Positions 45,961 through 58,456 of a DNA stretch of 64,000 nt are shown piece by piece (the first letter of the stretch is position 1; every line of letters begins with the position of its first letter). The notes under the pieces were generated by a model. The model searched no databases, was not told where the DNA came from, and worked only from the letters and a program-made list of their open reading frames with translations. The position numbers were made by a program, and so were the translations under genes. The DNA is from Gaertneriomyces semiglobifer (lineage: Eukaryota > Chytridiomycota > Chytridiomycetes > Spizellomycetales > Spizellomycetaceae): assembly GCA_025558075.1 (NCBI GenBank), contig JAHLKF010000010.1, forward strand, positions 310,001-374,000, written 5' to 3'.

Positions 45961-48486
45961 ATGACCCATAACGGTAAGTAGATTGAGGGCATTGGTGCTT
46001 TGTTGGGGAGGTGTTTGACTGGGTCACCTGTGTTACATTGTGTAGATGAGGCACAATCAAGTCAACAGGAGATCTCTCTCTCCATTGAGGAGACAAATGC
46101 ACTACGCATCAAGTTGGGCTTAAAGCCGCTTGCGGAGGTATGCGCTTTCAATAATGCCCCTGTGACATTGCTCAGGAGTTGATGGGCGCTGCTGTTATTT
46201 CAGGACTCAAAGACCGACACTCAAAAGGAAGCAGAAGCGAACTATGCAAGGCATCAGCAGGACGAAGTCAAAAAAGTCCAACGGAAGGAGCTCATCGACA
46301 AAATACAAAAGGAGAAAGCCAAGGTGGAACGAAGTAAAAAGTTGACCGGGCCGACTTTAGCGGATGAGGATGAGTCCATAGATGATTCGCTAGCGTGGAT
46401 TCAACGGCAAAAGGAAGCAGAACAGAGAAGGAAAGCTGAGGAACGAAGAAAACAGATTGATTTAGCAAAAAAGAAAGCTCGCGAGATTGAGGAGATGGAT
46501 AGCGCATATACCTCTGCTGACCTTAAAGGTCTCACGATCGCGCATGACATCGAACAGGTTGCTGCCACAGGCGAAACCATTTTGACATTGAAAGACTCTG
46601 AAATCGGTGAAGAAGACGACGAAGGAGATGTTTTGATTAACACCGAACTTACCGAGATTGACCGTGGCAGACAAAATATCGAGAACCGTAAGAAGAAGCT
46701 TGGGTACAATGTGTACGATGACGAAGATTTTGATTGTCCCGGTAATAAACGTGGCATTCTGTCACAATATGATGATGAAATTGATGGGCCGACACAGAAA
46801 GGGTTTACGATCAGCGCTTCGGGGACTGTAAATCTTGAAAAGAAGAAAAAAGTGTCGCAGACCATCAAAGGTCAGCTGGACTCTTTGGATTATCAGCCAG
46901 CGAAGCAAGTGCACGACTACTATACAACTGAAGAGTCAGTGAGTTTCAAAAAGCCGAAGAAGAAGAAAAAGTCACGTAGTGGGAGGAAGCGCTCGGAAGA
47001 GAACGAAGGTGAAGAAGGTACCGCAAGCCAGTTTGTTGGATCACATAACATGGAAGTTGATGCACAAGCCAGTGATCAAAATAGTGCTGTATCGAATCCC
47101 GACATTGATGACATCAACCTTGTTGACGATGACGATCTGCAAGCAGCCATTGCCCGCACAAGGCGCTTGACAGTCCAGCGGCGAGTCAACGATGTCCAAG
47201 CAATTGCCGATGGTACAGCATGAATGATTACACTTTCTTGATCAGACAAATCGCTAACAATGTATGTTCTCGTAGCGGCTCGCGAGATCAAAGATGAAGA
47301 GACCACGCCTGCAGGCGGCGTCGTACTGTCTGCCACATCCGAATTCGTTGCAACGCTCCCGACTGCTCCTGTTGTGCGTGCACCGGAACCACCGCGTCAA
47401 TCCCGCCCCGCTATCGTTGACGAGCCTGAAGTGCCTCTTGGTGAATCTATGGACGCTGATGTTCCTGACGAGACCCCGGATATAGAGGGCACGCAGCCGC
47501 ATGAGGATGAGATACTGGACGACCCTCAGGTATATTGGCGTATTTCGTATTAGGGAAACGGCGTTGTGCTCATGAAGGATTATTGTTTCCAGGTGGCCTC
47601 TATTGTTGAAGAGCCATTGGTCGGCTCCAGCCTTGGTGCTGCGATATCATTACTGAGTCAAAAGGGATTCTTGGACAAGGCCACCCCGGAACACCTGGAA
47701 CGAGAACGAAAGCAAGCGGAAAAACGAAAATGGCTTGCCGAGCAAAAGAAAAGAGATTTACTCCGGGAATTAGAAAAGGAAAAGGAGAAACAGAGAAATC
47801 GCGAACGGAATCAAAAAGGCGGCAATCGGCATGACTACGACCTAGATCGTGACTGGTATCGCGAGGAACAGGAAGCTCGCCAAGCCGAACGCGAAAGGAT
47901 TCGGGAAATTGAGGAACGTTTTAAGCACTATACGCCAGACGTCAACCTTGTTTACCACGATGAATACGGTCGAAATCTCAATGCCAAAGAAGCGTTTCGT
48001 CAATTGAGTCACAAATTTCACGGGAAAGCGTCTGGGAAAATGAAAACTGAGAAGCGTTTAAAGAAGATTGAGGACGAATTACGAATGCAGCAAATGAGTA
48101 GTATAGATACACCATTGGGCACTGCAAACGCCTTGCTTGAGCGGACAAAGGCTGTTGGCGCAGCACATGTTGTTCTAAGCGTCGGTAATCGAGGGTACGT
48201 ACGACTATAACGATAAAATGGCATGCTTAAGTCTACGCTTAAACTCACACACAATGCGCTTTCTAGGGTTGTACCAGACGTTCCTGAACCCCAAGTAAAG
48301 GCCGTAAAGCCCGCAAAGGAATCCAAACGTTCCGTGACTGTAACGACCGTCATTGATACCGATCGAAACGTTAATGCTTTCAACCGGGAGAAGGTCGCGT
48401 TTGGGTTAGGTGTTGGGACCGGTGGGATGAAGCGCAAGGCGGGTAGCTCTGATGACGTGCCCGCTGCCAAGAGGCCGCGAGAGTAG
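45961..48486 (+). CDS. SART1: SART1/SNU66, U4/U6.U5 tri-snRNP protein
   Basis: Six exons: 45961..45973, 46046..46137, 46204..47212, 47276..47529, 47593..48194, 48267..48486; 729 residues. The first coding exon is just 13 nt (MTHN plus one base) and is deduced from frame and splice sites. Family hallmarks: SLSIEETNALRIKLGLKPL at the N-terminus; Lys/Glu-rich helices; DDEDFDCPGNKRGILSQYDD; SSLGAAISLLSQKGFL; and the highly conserved YGRNLNAKEAFRQLSHKFHG, SGKMKTEKR. The protein holds the U4/U6.U5 tri-snRNP together before spliceosome activation. The end MKRKAGSSDDVPAAKRPRE carries a bipartite-type nuclear signal. The length is similar to human SART1 (800). The stop lies 10 bp from the NEPRO-like stop on the other strand. 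Confidence 0.95.
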
Positions 48487-48496
48487 TTGTGGACGT

Positions 48497-50012
48497 TCAT
48501 ATCATACCAAAGATATCGTCTATCTCACTCTGAGATTTCTGCAACTTCTTTTTTGACTTTTTCAGCTTCTCCGGCCCTGAACCAGCAGTCTCTTTCTGGG
48601 ATACAGCTGTCATGCTCACATCCAGATCAGTGCTTGTTTGCTTATTTATATTGGTCATAACGTCGAGACTCATCTCTACCGCTTCTTTTCGCCGCTTCGC
48701 CTTCGGCCCTTTCGCTTTGCTTGTTCTCGTCGTTAATACTTGCTGTCTAGCGGGTCCCGCGTCAGATGAACAGACTGGGCTAAGTCGCTGTTTCTTCTTT
48801 TTCGGTATTTGGGATTCGTGGGTGGGTTCTTGCTCCAGCTGTTCACATAAAGTGTGCGGTACGATGTCTGCTACTGTGCCCGCCAAATCCGGTTCAACAA
48901 TTGCAACGTTCCAAAACCCGTCTGATATCGTAGAAGCCAGCGTGGTAAGCGTCGCCTCGGCCTCTAAAGTAGGGTAACCTTCTGCATCGCGCATCATTTG
49001 CGTGTCCTCCAAAGAGCCCACTGATGTGTTGCCTTGATCGCAAAAAATGATGGCTGACAAAGTTGCGGGCAGTTGTCGACAATATTCCACTTCATCATCA
49101 CTATCTTCCTGCAGCACAGAAAAAATTAGGCCGGCAAGACCGCAAATGTTTACAAAGAGTACTTACTGGGACTGCCAACATCCATTCATACAGCAATTCA
49201 TAGCAAGACGCTATATCGCGGAGCATGTGTCGCAGTAAGAGATGCAAGCGAGCAGTAGAAGACATTGCAACGACGCTAACGGCCATAAAGTATGTTTGGC
49301 TAGCAACACTACGGAACGCCCTGTTGAATGCAGTCGGTTAGTGCAGGTCCAGCCGAGCAGTACATGTTGTTCCCGCGTACACATATGCATCATTCAGCGC
49401 CGTTGACGCCTGGCTTGATATTCAGGTTAAAAACCACACAGGCACACGTTGAACATCTCAGGAGCACGTACCTGTAATGTTAGTCCATATGCGGATATCA
49501 GTCTTGCGAGAACGTAAGCCATATAATTGCGCGACGGCAAACAGGTCCACACACCCCGGTGGTTCTTGGTCCTGAGATAGAACTTGAGAAACGTATGCAC
49601 CCTTGTCTGCTTTCTTCGCTACGTACTTATTCGGATGCATAACACTCACAAGCTCCTCCAGCAAGACCTCGATCTGCACCTCCCGCAGCCTCTGTAAGAG
49701 CTTACGAACCTGTAGAATGTTAATAATGTTGCCGGGATGGCAAAGCTGTCAACGCGGTCCACGCACCAGCATCAACTTCCGAAAGTGAAAAGACGACCTG
49801 TGTTGATTTGAGTTCTTATACCGCAATCTATCGAGGGACGCAAACTCTGCAGGGAACTGGCTTGCGGACAATGCCCGCTTGAGCCGATGCAATTCTCGCG
49901 GAAGCTCGTCGGCATTCTGCGGTATCCTGATAAGCTTTTCCCGGAGGACAACCGGAGACGAAGAAGGCTTTGGCAGTTCACGTTGGTTATAAAACGGCAG
50001 CATCCTGCTCAT
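48497..50012 (-). CDS. NEPRO/RMP1-like RNase MRP-associated nucleolar protein
   Basis: Five-exon model: 50012..49767, 49709..49650, 49618..49440, 49320..49167, 49108..48497; 416 residues, in frame. The N-terminal part carries the NEPRO_N/RMP1 signature: LDRLRYKNSNQHRSSFHFRK, followed by a helix VRKLLQRLREVQIEVLLEE. A hydrophobic helical region follows (YMAYVLARLISAYG, TYFMAVSVVAMSSTARLHLL). The C-terminal 200 residues are disordered, with Lys-rich nuclear/nucleolar signals (PKKKKQRLS, KAKGPKAKRRKEA), ending KSQSEIDDIFGMI. NEPRO and yeast Rmp1 associate with RNase MRP, which processes pre-rRNA. The start is the first suitable Met (MSRMLPFYN). The third splice junction, after FNVCL, was chosen for frame and is the least certain. 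Confidence 0.75.
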
Positions 50013-50319
50013 GACCCTGCTGGATGTGTTCCATGGCCAACATGCATCCTGATGCGCTGAGGGAAAATCCCACGCCAGGCACCACTTTTTTGTAGTCGAT
50101 AACATTGGTACGCGTGTGCATAGAGGACCTTGCCACGCTTGTCGCCCCTAAGGTGAACTGCCCTCGTTTGCTCTGAAGATGACTACATGTCGCCAGCTGC
50201 GGGATTCGTTTAATGCCGGAGAAGATTGAGAGAGGTGCTGTGTATCTGGCAGTAGGATTCAGCTGGTTGGTTTCCGAGACAGCCCTCCAAAAGAACCTTT
50301 CCTGTCGTGGTTTCGGGCC
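50013..50319. promoter_or_regulatory. divergent promoter region, NEPRO-like and TBC genes
   Basis: 307 bp between the two start codons. No specific element recognised. A minus-strand open frame continues through it but has no supporting motif. Confidence 0.4.
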
Positions 50320-53300
50320 ATGTTCATTAAACCTCTGGACGTTACGGCCTTGCCGCTGACGGCGACCTGGCAGGATCGTGCCGGAAATGCTCATTTTAGT
50401 TTGCAATCACGCAAACCTAACGTTGTGCGATCTCTCTTTGGAGGTATCGCATCCATGTCGTTGGTGAACACCGCAGATAGCATTTACAAGAAATTCATCA
50501 TGGAAAACGACTACAGAATCTTACTGAGATGTCCAAGCAAGAAGATAGACTACGTTATTGCTGTTGGGGATACCTTCGAAACTATCCATACTGACTGGAA
50601 CTGGGTGGAAAGCAATCTCCTCGCTAAGGTAGAAGCCAAAATATGATGCGTGATACGTGCGGGTACGCCGCTCATGTACCAGACTTTCAGCTGTCAGAGA
50701 TAAGTGTATCAGAAAACACTTCCAGCGCCGAGCAGTTGGATGACATGCTCCTGCGGCAGTTTGAGGAGCTCACCGAAGAAGCAGCAGGTACGGGCAATCG
50801 ACGATGAGATCGAGGCTGCACCAGCACCGAGTATTTATGGCTACTCTAGATAGTCGTCAAAATGAAGCTGTGGATGCTCATTTGCATCTTTCCCTCGCCT
50901 TTCCTGTTTTTCGCACCGAAATACTCTTGAACTGTAAGTCATTTCCTCTGCATCTGGTGAAACAGGGGTGCAATTCCGTGCCGGTGCTTACCTGCGCTTC
51001 CCCGCAGCGTATGCATGCACATATTGGCTTGACGACACCAACTCAGTTCGGGGCCAGCTACATATCAGCCGCAATTACGTCTGTTTTCACGGCAAACTGA
51101 CACACAAGCAGCCACAAGTCGAAGCCATCCACAACCCCATGGATATCGCCATATGCATTGCTTTCAAGGATATTCTCTCATTGGAGCTGATAAATGCGAA
51201 CCGGGTGTTGCTGCCCGATAGCGTACAAATAGGCATCAAGGACAAGAACGTAGGTTTCATCAATTCACGGTAATGAGAGTGCTCTTAACACTCTTTTCTG
51301 CAGTACATTTTCTCATTATACTTTCACCGACACGAAGTTTACCGCATTTTATGCGTGTTAACGGACGCCGCCATGAATCGATTAGTAAAAGGAGCCGAGA
51401 ATTCCATGTCGCAGCTTGCTGATATGTTTGGCAAGGGAAATGCCAGCGGAGATTTGTCCGCGAATGCAGGCAATAGAGGTGGAGGATTGTTGACAATGGG
51501 CAGATCGAGGGATGAGTTCACTTTCCTTCCTGGCCGAACCATAAGTGGACTGAGCGAAGCCATGGACGAGACCGACTTCACAGAGCAGCGCATAGATCGT
51601 GCGGAAGAACAACGGAGGCTCTCGATGGCTACTGTGGGTGTAATGACTGCGCTTCCAACCAAACAACTTGAGCCTACCGTTGAAGATCATCCGCTTACGG
51701 TGCCAAGCACCGATGTCCCGTTACGATATGGTCACATCCCAGTCGCCTCTATAAAGTCCGTAGAAGAACTGGCCGTGATGGTCAAGAACGTGGAGTTTCG
51801 CAATTTGTTCAAGCTCCCACCGTCTGAAACAGTAGTCATGGATGAATCGCCTTGTTATTATTTTCATACGGCTTCGTCGACGAGCTTCACAGGCAAATTG
51901 TATCTGTCTGAAAATTATACGTTGTTTGTCGGCCTTTCGCCAGCAACGGGTACCTCTCCGTCTCAAGGCTCTGTTAACACCGCCGCGCCCATGTCCGCGC
52001 TATTTGACTCGCCGCAAGACCCTACCCTGGTAATTGTACTCCCATACTCGCACATTGTCTCGGTGAAAAAGCAACCGCCAACCGCGCTACCAGTTGCCGG
52101 CAAGCTTTCCGCATTTTCTTTATCTGGATACTTGGTGATGGCCAATAAAAATAAGCAAGAGTTTTGGCTGTCTTTCGGTAGCGCCAAAAGCCGCGATAAA
52201 GTCGCTGAGCTGTTACTGCAGAGGATGAAACAGGTCGATTTCCAACTCGACGATGATCTATTAATTGGAGGCCGTAATGGCACATTGCCCAAGCTACCAA
52301 CTGAAGAAGTGTCGAAGCGGAAACCAATAACGACCGCTCCAGGCTTTCAGTCCCCCGAAAGTTCCAGTGAAAGCCTGGACACCTACGCAGAGACCACGAA
52401 AGAGGATGTGATATTTGGGGCGAGCGATGGTGGACCTGCGATAGTTCAGGTGGCGCTGGGTCTTCTATATCAGAACGAAGAAAGCGAAACCTCGCTTCCG
52501 CCAACAATGCGACTGAGGAATTCCCCATCGGACGAAATTTCTCAACCAGAGGCCACTGGTATGTCCACTGTAGGTGGCTATGGACTCAGAAAGGAACGGG
52601 AAGCTGCAGCGCTGGTGAGGTGGAGCAATTACCTGGAGAATAACGGCAAAGACGTCTGCATGATTAAAGACCTGAGGAGCCTTCGCGAGCTTATTACTAC
52701 CACTGACGGTATACCAAACGCTCTGCGGGGCGATTTATGGTGCGTAATGTGGTGCAATCCCGCCAATTTTTCATTGATATATTGATGAATGAATGTAGGA
52801 TGCTTTTTGCAGGCGCTTGGTATTCTAGGCCAGAGCGCGACTACTACAAGCGCCTCGTGCAGGAGCATTCGAAAGAAGTCAGTACGTTTGCTGAGGAGAT
52901 TGAAAAGGATGTGCGGAGGTAACAGTGGGCTTCCATGCAAAAGCCGGGTAGGAACTCATGAGCCGTTGTTGCATTACAGGAGCTTACCCGAGCATCCGGC
53001 GTATCAGTCTCCGACCGGCCTGGACGCTCTACGACGTGTGCTAACCGCGTACTCTTGGCGTAATCCATCAATTGGTTACGCCCAAGCCCTCAATATCATA
53101 TCAGCCGTCTTGCTGCTGCATCTCAAGGAAGAGGACGCATTTTGGCTCTTATGTTCGTCGTCGACGCTGCACATGTTTCAACAACACGACAGCAGCTGAC
53201 TTTTGTTCTTGCAGGCATGATCGTCGAACGGATTCTTCCGGATCATTATACTAAAACTTTGGTTGGGTCGGTCGTTGATCAGCACGTAAGAATCCTTCGC

Positions 53301-55443
53301 TACAGCGCACGCCGTATCTTGACCGTGCTCACATGCTCTTCAGGTTTTCTCTCACCTGGTGCGTCTTTACTTACCAACCCTGTCTGCGCATATGGCAAAA
53401 TTATATATGGACCTATCGACGATATCAGTCCCATGGTTCGTGTGTTTGTTTTTGAACACGGTTTCTCTCCGCGTCGGCATAAATATGCTGGACGCTTTTT
53501 TTATGGACGGGCCCAAGGCATTATTTTGGATAGCATTGGCAATTTTGAAGGTCAACGAAAATGAGTTGGTACGGAGGGGACGTGATGATGACATATTTAT
53601 GCGAGTTCTGAAGAGCTACTTTCTACGGCTTGGGGTTGATGCCGAAACTGAAGCAAAGAGCAAGGTTGTTGATTCCGCAAAAGCTAGCCAAGAGCCACCG
53701 GCCAAAAAATCTGGAGGCCATGATTCGGCTCATGAACCACTTACCGGTCGAGCTGCATTTGAGCAGTTGATGACAATTGCGTATGGGACATTCGCACCCC
53801 TTGTGACCACTGAACTCATCGGTACTCTGCGCATGCGATATCGGTTGACAGTGGTTCATCAGATGGAAGATTCGAGTCGCAAATCCCAAGTTCGAACTCT
53901 GTGCGATCAGGTAATGCTGAGCTTCGAAGAGGTCGGTATCGTGTATGACGAAATCAGAAAGCTGGAGTACATACATGAGGAAGAGATTGAAGACGCACAC
54001 GGACCATCGGCATTACAACGTTTGGAGGCATCAGAAGAGGAGGAGGCAATGCGAGCTTTACTCATTGGGTCGGGCGGATGGGGCATGGCCGGCCGCCGGG
54101 GCGGCGCGGATGGACTCAGAAACTCTGTTAGAGGCAAAGCGCAAAAGCAACAAGATGTCAGTCAAAAGACTGTGCGGTTGGATGACTTCAGGAGGGTAAT
54201 GAGCATAGTCAGTCCCTGGCGAAGTGGAAAAACTGGGATGGGGTCTATAAGACGGGAAAGTGCCTTAACGAAGGAACAAAGTGGGCGATCAAGTGATCGC
54301 ATGTTGACTACCTCAGGGAGAAATGCTTCGGACCGCATATCGGCTGTCAACAGATCTTCTGTGACGTCAACTTCCGGCAAGGACCTTATCGGCAGCAATA
54401 CGAGCATCCGAAGTCTCGATTCTACCGACGACCTACAGATAGGGCTTACAGATCGCATATACTTTTATTGCTCTCTTCATTATAATTTTGTGCGCACAGC
54501 AAAACAGCCGCTGGTGTCCGAGACGACAGCCCCGCTGGCTCCGCGGCATGTCATCGAGTCGCAGAGAAAAGATTCTCAAGACGCACCCGTTAGCAGCTAT
54601 ATTGTTGATCTTGCTACCATGGTGCACATCTTGGATATCATCATGAAACAAGCTCTCCATTCTCGGTTACGGTTCTTTTTTGATATTCATGATCTTGACG
54701 GCGACGGCTTCTTGAACAAAGCAGAGCTAAAGGCCGTAATGGACAGCTTACTCGAAATGTTTGAGAGCCTGAGGCAGAATGCCGACACCAGCCCGGACGG
54801 CGTAAAGGCTGTGGGAGCACCTGATGAGGAGCTGTATCTCAGCGCTGTCAGTTCCTTCTTGAATACGGCATTGAAGCTTGGAAATAACAAAGGGGACAAT
54901 GTAACCGCCGGTAGCTCCACGAATGCAAGCCAGGGCATGAAAAAGTCCGCAAGTATCGATAGCGTGAACGCACCTGAGGGAGGATTGGGCATATCCAACA
55001 GCAAAGGACGACCATCCCGAGGAACAAGACCCTTGCAAAATTTTGCACCGCGGCTGGAGGAGGCCGAAGAAGAAGGGTACGACATTGCTTATGCCATGGA
55101 AGAACCAAAAAGCAAGCCTACAATGAGTAACCCTGTCTCCAGTATGGATTCCGGCGTTAAAGAACGGCGCGGTGGTCATCGATATCGGAGATCTGCGTCT
55201 TTTTCATCATCGAATGGTGACATTTTGGGAGGCTCAGAATCGACGGCTGCCCCAAAGGCTGCTGGAAAAGGAGATGGAGGCTCGGATGGAGAGGCTCCAT
55301 TCCGGCTCTCTTTCAACGAGTTTCTCTTGGCGGTTCTCTCGCAAAGCGTGTTTGTCCAATATTTCGAGCGAACATGGGTCCTTAGCAGAGAAAAGCGAAA
55401 TGATATGGAAGATGGCAAAGTTTTTATAAAGATTAAAATGTAG
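50320..55443 (+). CDS. TBC1D8/9-like RabGAP with two GRAM domains and EF-hand
   Basis: Nine exons: 50320..50628, 50691..50787, 50850..50933, 51008..51249, 51304..52739, 52799..52918, 52980..53152, 53215..53285, 53344..55443; 1,543 residues. The N-terminus MFIKPLDV...ANPxF-like region and GRAM1 ([25 protein letters not shown]) match TBC1D9. GRAM2 is at about 405-470 ([28 protein letters not shown]). The TBC domain starts near 710 ([10 protein letters not shown]), with the catalytic Arg finger in [16 protein letters not shown] (about 762) and the Gln finger in [13 protein letters not shown] (about 794), so it should be an active GAP that stimulates Rab GTP hydrolysis. One canonical EF-hand is near 1294 ([13 protein letters not shown]), suggesting calcium control. 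Membrane trafficking is the expected site of action. Long Ser-rich insertions separate the TBC and EF-hand regions. Confidence 0.93.
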
Positions 55444-55668
55444 TAGTTTTTACGTTTCCTGCATATATTTAATGTTGACATGCGGACTCTACACACTCTG
55501 CTTTCCGCTTTGATGAACGTGCTCAAAAGCGAGGAACGCGTCCAGGCGCGTGTGGCTGTGCTCTTCATGTGGGGTTAGGTTAATTGCCGTAAGCAAGTTC
55601 AACGCGCGCGTCTGTGGCAAATCCGCATCGGGACGAACAGTAAGAAACAGAGACCGGAGCGATAGGCC

Positions 55669-57203
55669 ATGAACCGCCGGCAGTTCTTCAGTCGCCCTTC
55701 TCCCACACCAATAATGGTTGCAGACGATTTTGGAGCGTTGCAGGATGAACTAACTGCAATCCCGTGGGCGAGGTGCGTGGGCACAGGTTGCGCAATCTAT
55801 GTTCCTATGAATTTACCCTGTGATGCAGAATCTCCGCGACAGTTGTGAAGCCCGAAGCTGAGATTGATGCTGTCTGCGAGGTTCCTTTTGCTCAACGCGC
55901 GATGAGGCGTCCGCTCGCTGTGACTCCTACCCGTCCAGGTACGGCGTTCGAAACGAACACCTCGGAATGTTGCTTACTACCTTTCAGGGCAGCGTAGGAG
56001 TTTCGTCTCAGAAGTATCGCCAAGGAGTAGCTCACCAAGCCCAAGACCTTCTCAACCCAAGCTTAATGCTAAGTTCGACGTAATGAAGGTAGCGACTGAT
56101 CAGGACCCGCACATTCGGCATGTTTTGACGCCAAGTATATCATCTAGGCACAAATGGATGAGATGGCTCACCAACTTACCACACCAACCAGACGGCGGCA
56201 GCGTACAACATTACGCAGTAGGCGTAACTTATCATCGACCGGTTTTCGAGATTTTGCAGATATGCAGAGGAGCAAGATACGGACGTCTCTGACTGATCAG
56301 TTCAAACGCTTGCGCGAAAGAAATTTGCAGTCTCGCCCACCATCGAAAGTGAAACGCGAAGAAGAAGGTATAGGTATCGATTTGCCACCTTGGACGCCGA
56401 TGAGCGGTGACCTCGGAGAGACTTGGACTCAACATGCCAGGACTACGGCATCGGTTGTAAAGGATGAACGCGATTCATATCAGTTCCAATGGCATCCAAA
56501 TCCTTTACACCTGAGGCACAAAAGCGTAACCACAACAGATATTGAGCCACTATCCCCAGTCAAGAGAATCCAAGACTCATGGGGCTTGGATAGGGAGGGT
56601 TGTACAGCAAATAACCCGCCTGGGAACCTCAAATCCGACAATGGGGTCTTGCTGGCAAGTCGAAGTTTGCCAGAAGCTAACATCTACGTAAGGCAGCTCC
56701 GTAGCTTGACGCCTGGTTCCGCTTTGCCGTTTTTGAGCACGCGCGACAGAGGTGACAGTGTGCAAGGAGACATTACTTTCGACGAAGAAGATGCTCGTAC
56801 ACACGCCGTGCTTGCAAACGCTGACTCCTCCTCCAATGACGCAGTTGCTAATGTTGCAATGCGGATTGACGACAAGGAGTCCTACGATCGATCATCTTTC
56901 GATTTGGAATACAACAGTGCAGAGCTGCGGGCTTTGGATCAGTTAGAGCATGATGCCATGCAAGTCGTCAGTCAAACAATACTCGATGGCGAGGATTGTG
57001 CAGATTCATTTGTGAAGAACAATATACTCTTTCGCAACGACGACAACAGGCGCCATCGGTCAAGTCAGCGGACGAGTTATCAGTCGCCGTCACGGACAGA
57101 CCACTATGATTTCTCAATCGACCATTGGTCCAACGTGTATCCTAGTCCGTCCGAAGCTCGCTCGAAGCAACACCTAAGCAGTAGAATAGACTATGGTAGC
57201 TAG
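55669..57203 (+). CDS. disordered basic protein of unknown function
   Basis: Four exons: 55669..55772, 55829..55938, 55988..56088, 56148..57203; 456 residues, in frame. Not recognised. Residues about 60-170 are rich in Arg, Ser and Pro (RRSFVSEVSPRSSSPSPRPS, TPTRRRQRTTLRSRRN), followed by a short helix SLTDQFKRLRERNLQSRP. The rest is acidic/polar with few hydrophobic stretches (for example SAELRALDQLEHDAMQVVSQ, which could form one helix). No signal peptide, membrane span or zinc motif. The final exon makes up 352 codons. The open frame of that length and the matching splice phases support a real gene. It is convergent with the acetyltransferase gene, 127 bp apart. Confidence 0.65.
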
Positions 57204-57330
57204 GTGCATCACACCTCCTATACAGCATGTACGTGACACACACGTTATTGTTCTGGGGATAGATAACTACATTATTACCTGACTGAGTCCTCGGTCCGTG
57301 GGCACATGGTGTCGGACTCCAGTTGGGCCT

Positions 57331-58248
57331 TCAGGGTGTTTGAGTTGTTACTTTGGGCTCCAGACGGCGAATAATCTTAGCCGGGTTTCCAGCAACAACA
57401 ACATCATCAGGGACATCCTTTGTAACGACGCTTGCGGCACCGACAACGCTTCTATTTCCTATGGTAACGCCTGGACAAACGGTGACGTTACCACCAATCC
57501 ACACATCGTCACCAATCTAACAATAAGAAAGGGCATGTGGTTCTCTGTTAACAGTGGTAACGAGAAACTAAAGCGAATGTAGTGGGCCCTACCGATATTG
57601 GCAACCCATACTCTGGACCCCAGTTGCGACGAACGGAAGCATCAAGGGGATGCGTGGCTCCTGCATTCACGTCGTAAATCTCCAGAAATGGTCCCTGAAA
57701 GGAAGGACGTCACAGACTTACCGAACAACGAGACGTTTGGGCCAAACAACCTAGTGAGTATACGGTTATCATCGTGGCACGTTTGTCATGTCTCCCCCAA
57801 TTTAGCCTTACACATCATTTCCGATAGTAATCTTTGCGCAGTCGAGGATCACACACCCGAAGTTCTGGAACGAGACAGTCAGCACCAAATTCGGACCCTT
57901 TCCAACTAGTAGCACCACCAATCCGACCATAAATACTCTGTTACCCACGCTGATATATTTCCCCTGGTAGTGGAAGCGGGCTCAGCGAGGTGATCGATCA
58001 GTCGATAGCTTGAGCCACTACAAACCCACGTAATCGCAACGAAACGGTGGTAGAATGAAGCATTCATCACCAACTTTGCCTAGCAGGTCTTTCAAGATTT
58101 CGAAGCGCCCTGGTTGACCAACTAGGTTGTTGTACTGATGACACAAAGCGGCGGATCGGTCACGCGCGGCGGATAGATCTGGATCGAGAGCATTGTAGAG
58201 CTCACTGGCCAGCATCTTTTGCTCTTCGGTACGCTGTGGATCACCCAT
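57331..58248 (-). CDS. maltose O-acetyltransferase-like hexapeptide enzyme
   Basis: Six exons: 58248..58030, 57963..57928, 57864..57812, 57750..57722, 57660..57593, 57516..57331; 196 residues, in frame. It opens with the Mac (maltose acetyltransferase) domain: [28 protein letters not shown]. The left-handed beta-helix follows: [53 protein letters not shown] with the catalytic His, [39 protein letters not shown] and [11 protein letters not shown]. These enzymes move acetyl from acetyl-CoA to a hydroxyl of maltose, glucose or other sugars, acting as cytosolic trimers. Length and residues are those of a working member. Exons as short as 29 and 36 nt split the repeat. The start [10 protein letters not shown] was chosen because family members begin just before this segment. 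Confidence 0.93.
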
Positions 58249-58456
58249 GGCCAAAGCTTTCGTATTCGTTGGCGAGTAGTATGATCCTGCCAACGCAAAC
58301 GCTTGTGGTGTCAGATCGCTGTCCCGCGCGTGCATCACTTGCCTTAACGATAAGAGGGGCGTCTTTACGCCAGTGCGAGCAAGTCGAAAGGGCCGTCCAT
58401 TGACAAGGAGCAAGCCATCCAGTTGAGAACATTCAAAACGTTGGTAGAACGACGTG
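58249..58456. promoter_or_regulatory. divergent promoter region, acetyltransferase and ENPP
   Basis: 208 bp between the two start codons. An open minus-strand frame runs through it into the ENPP first exon, but it is judged antisense shadow. No element identified. Confidence 0.4.
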
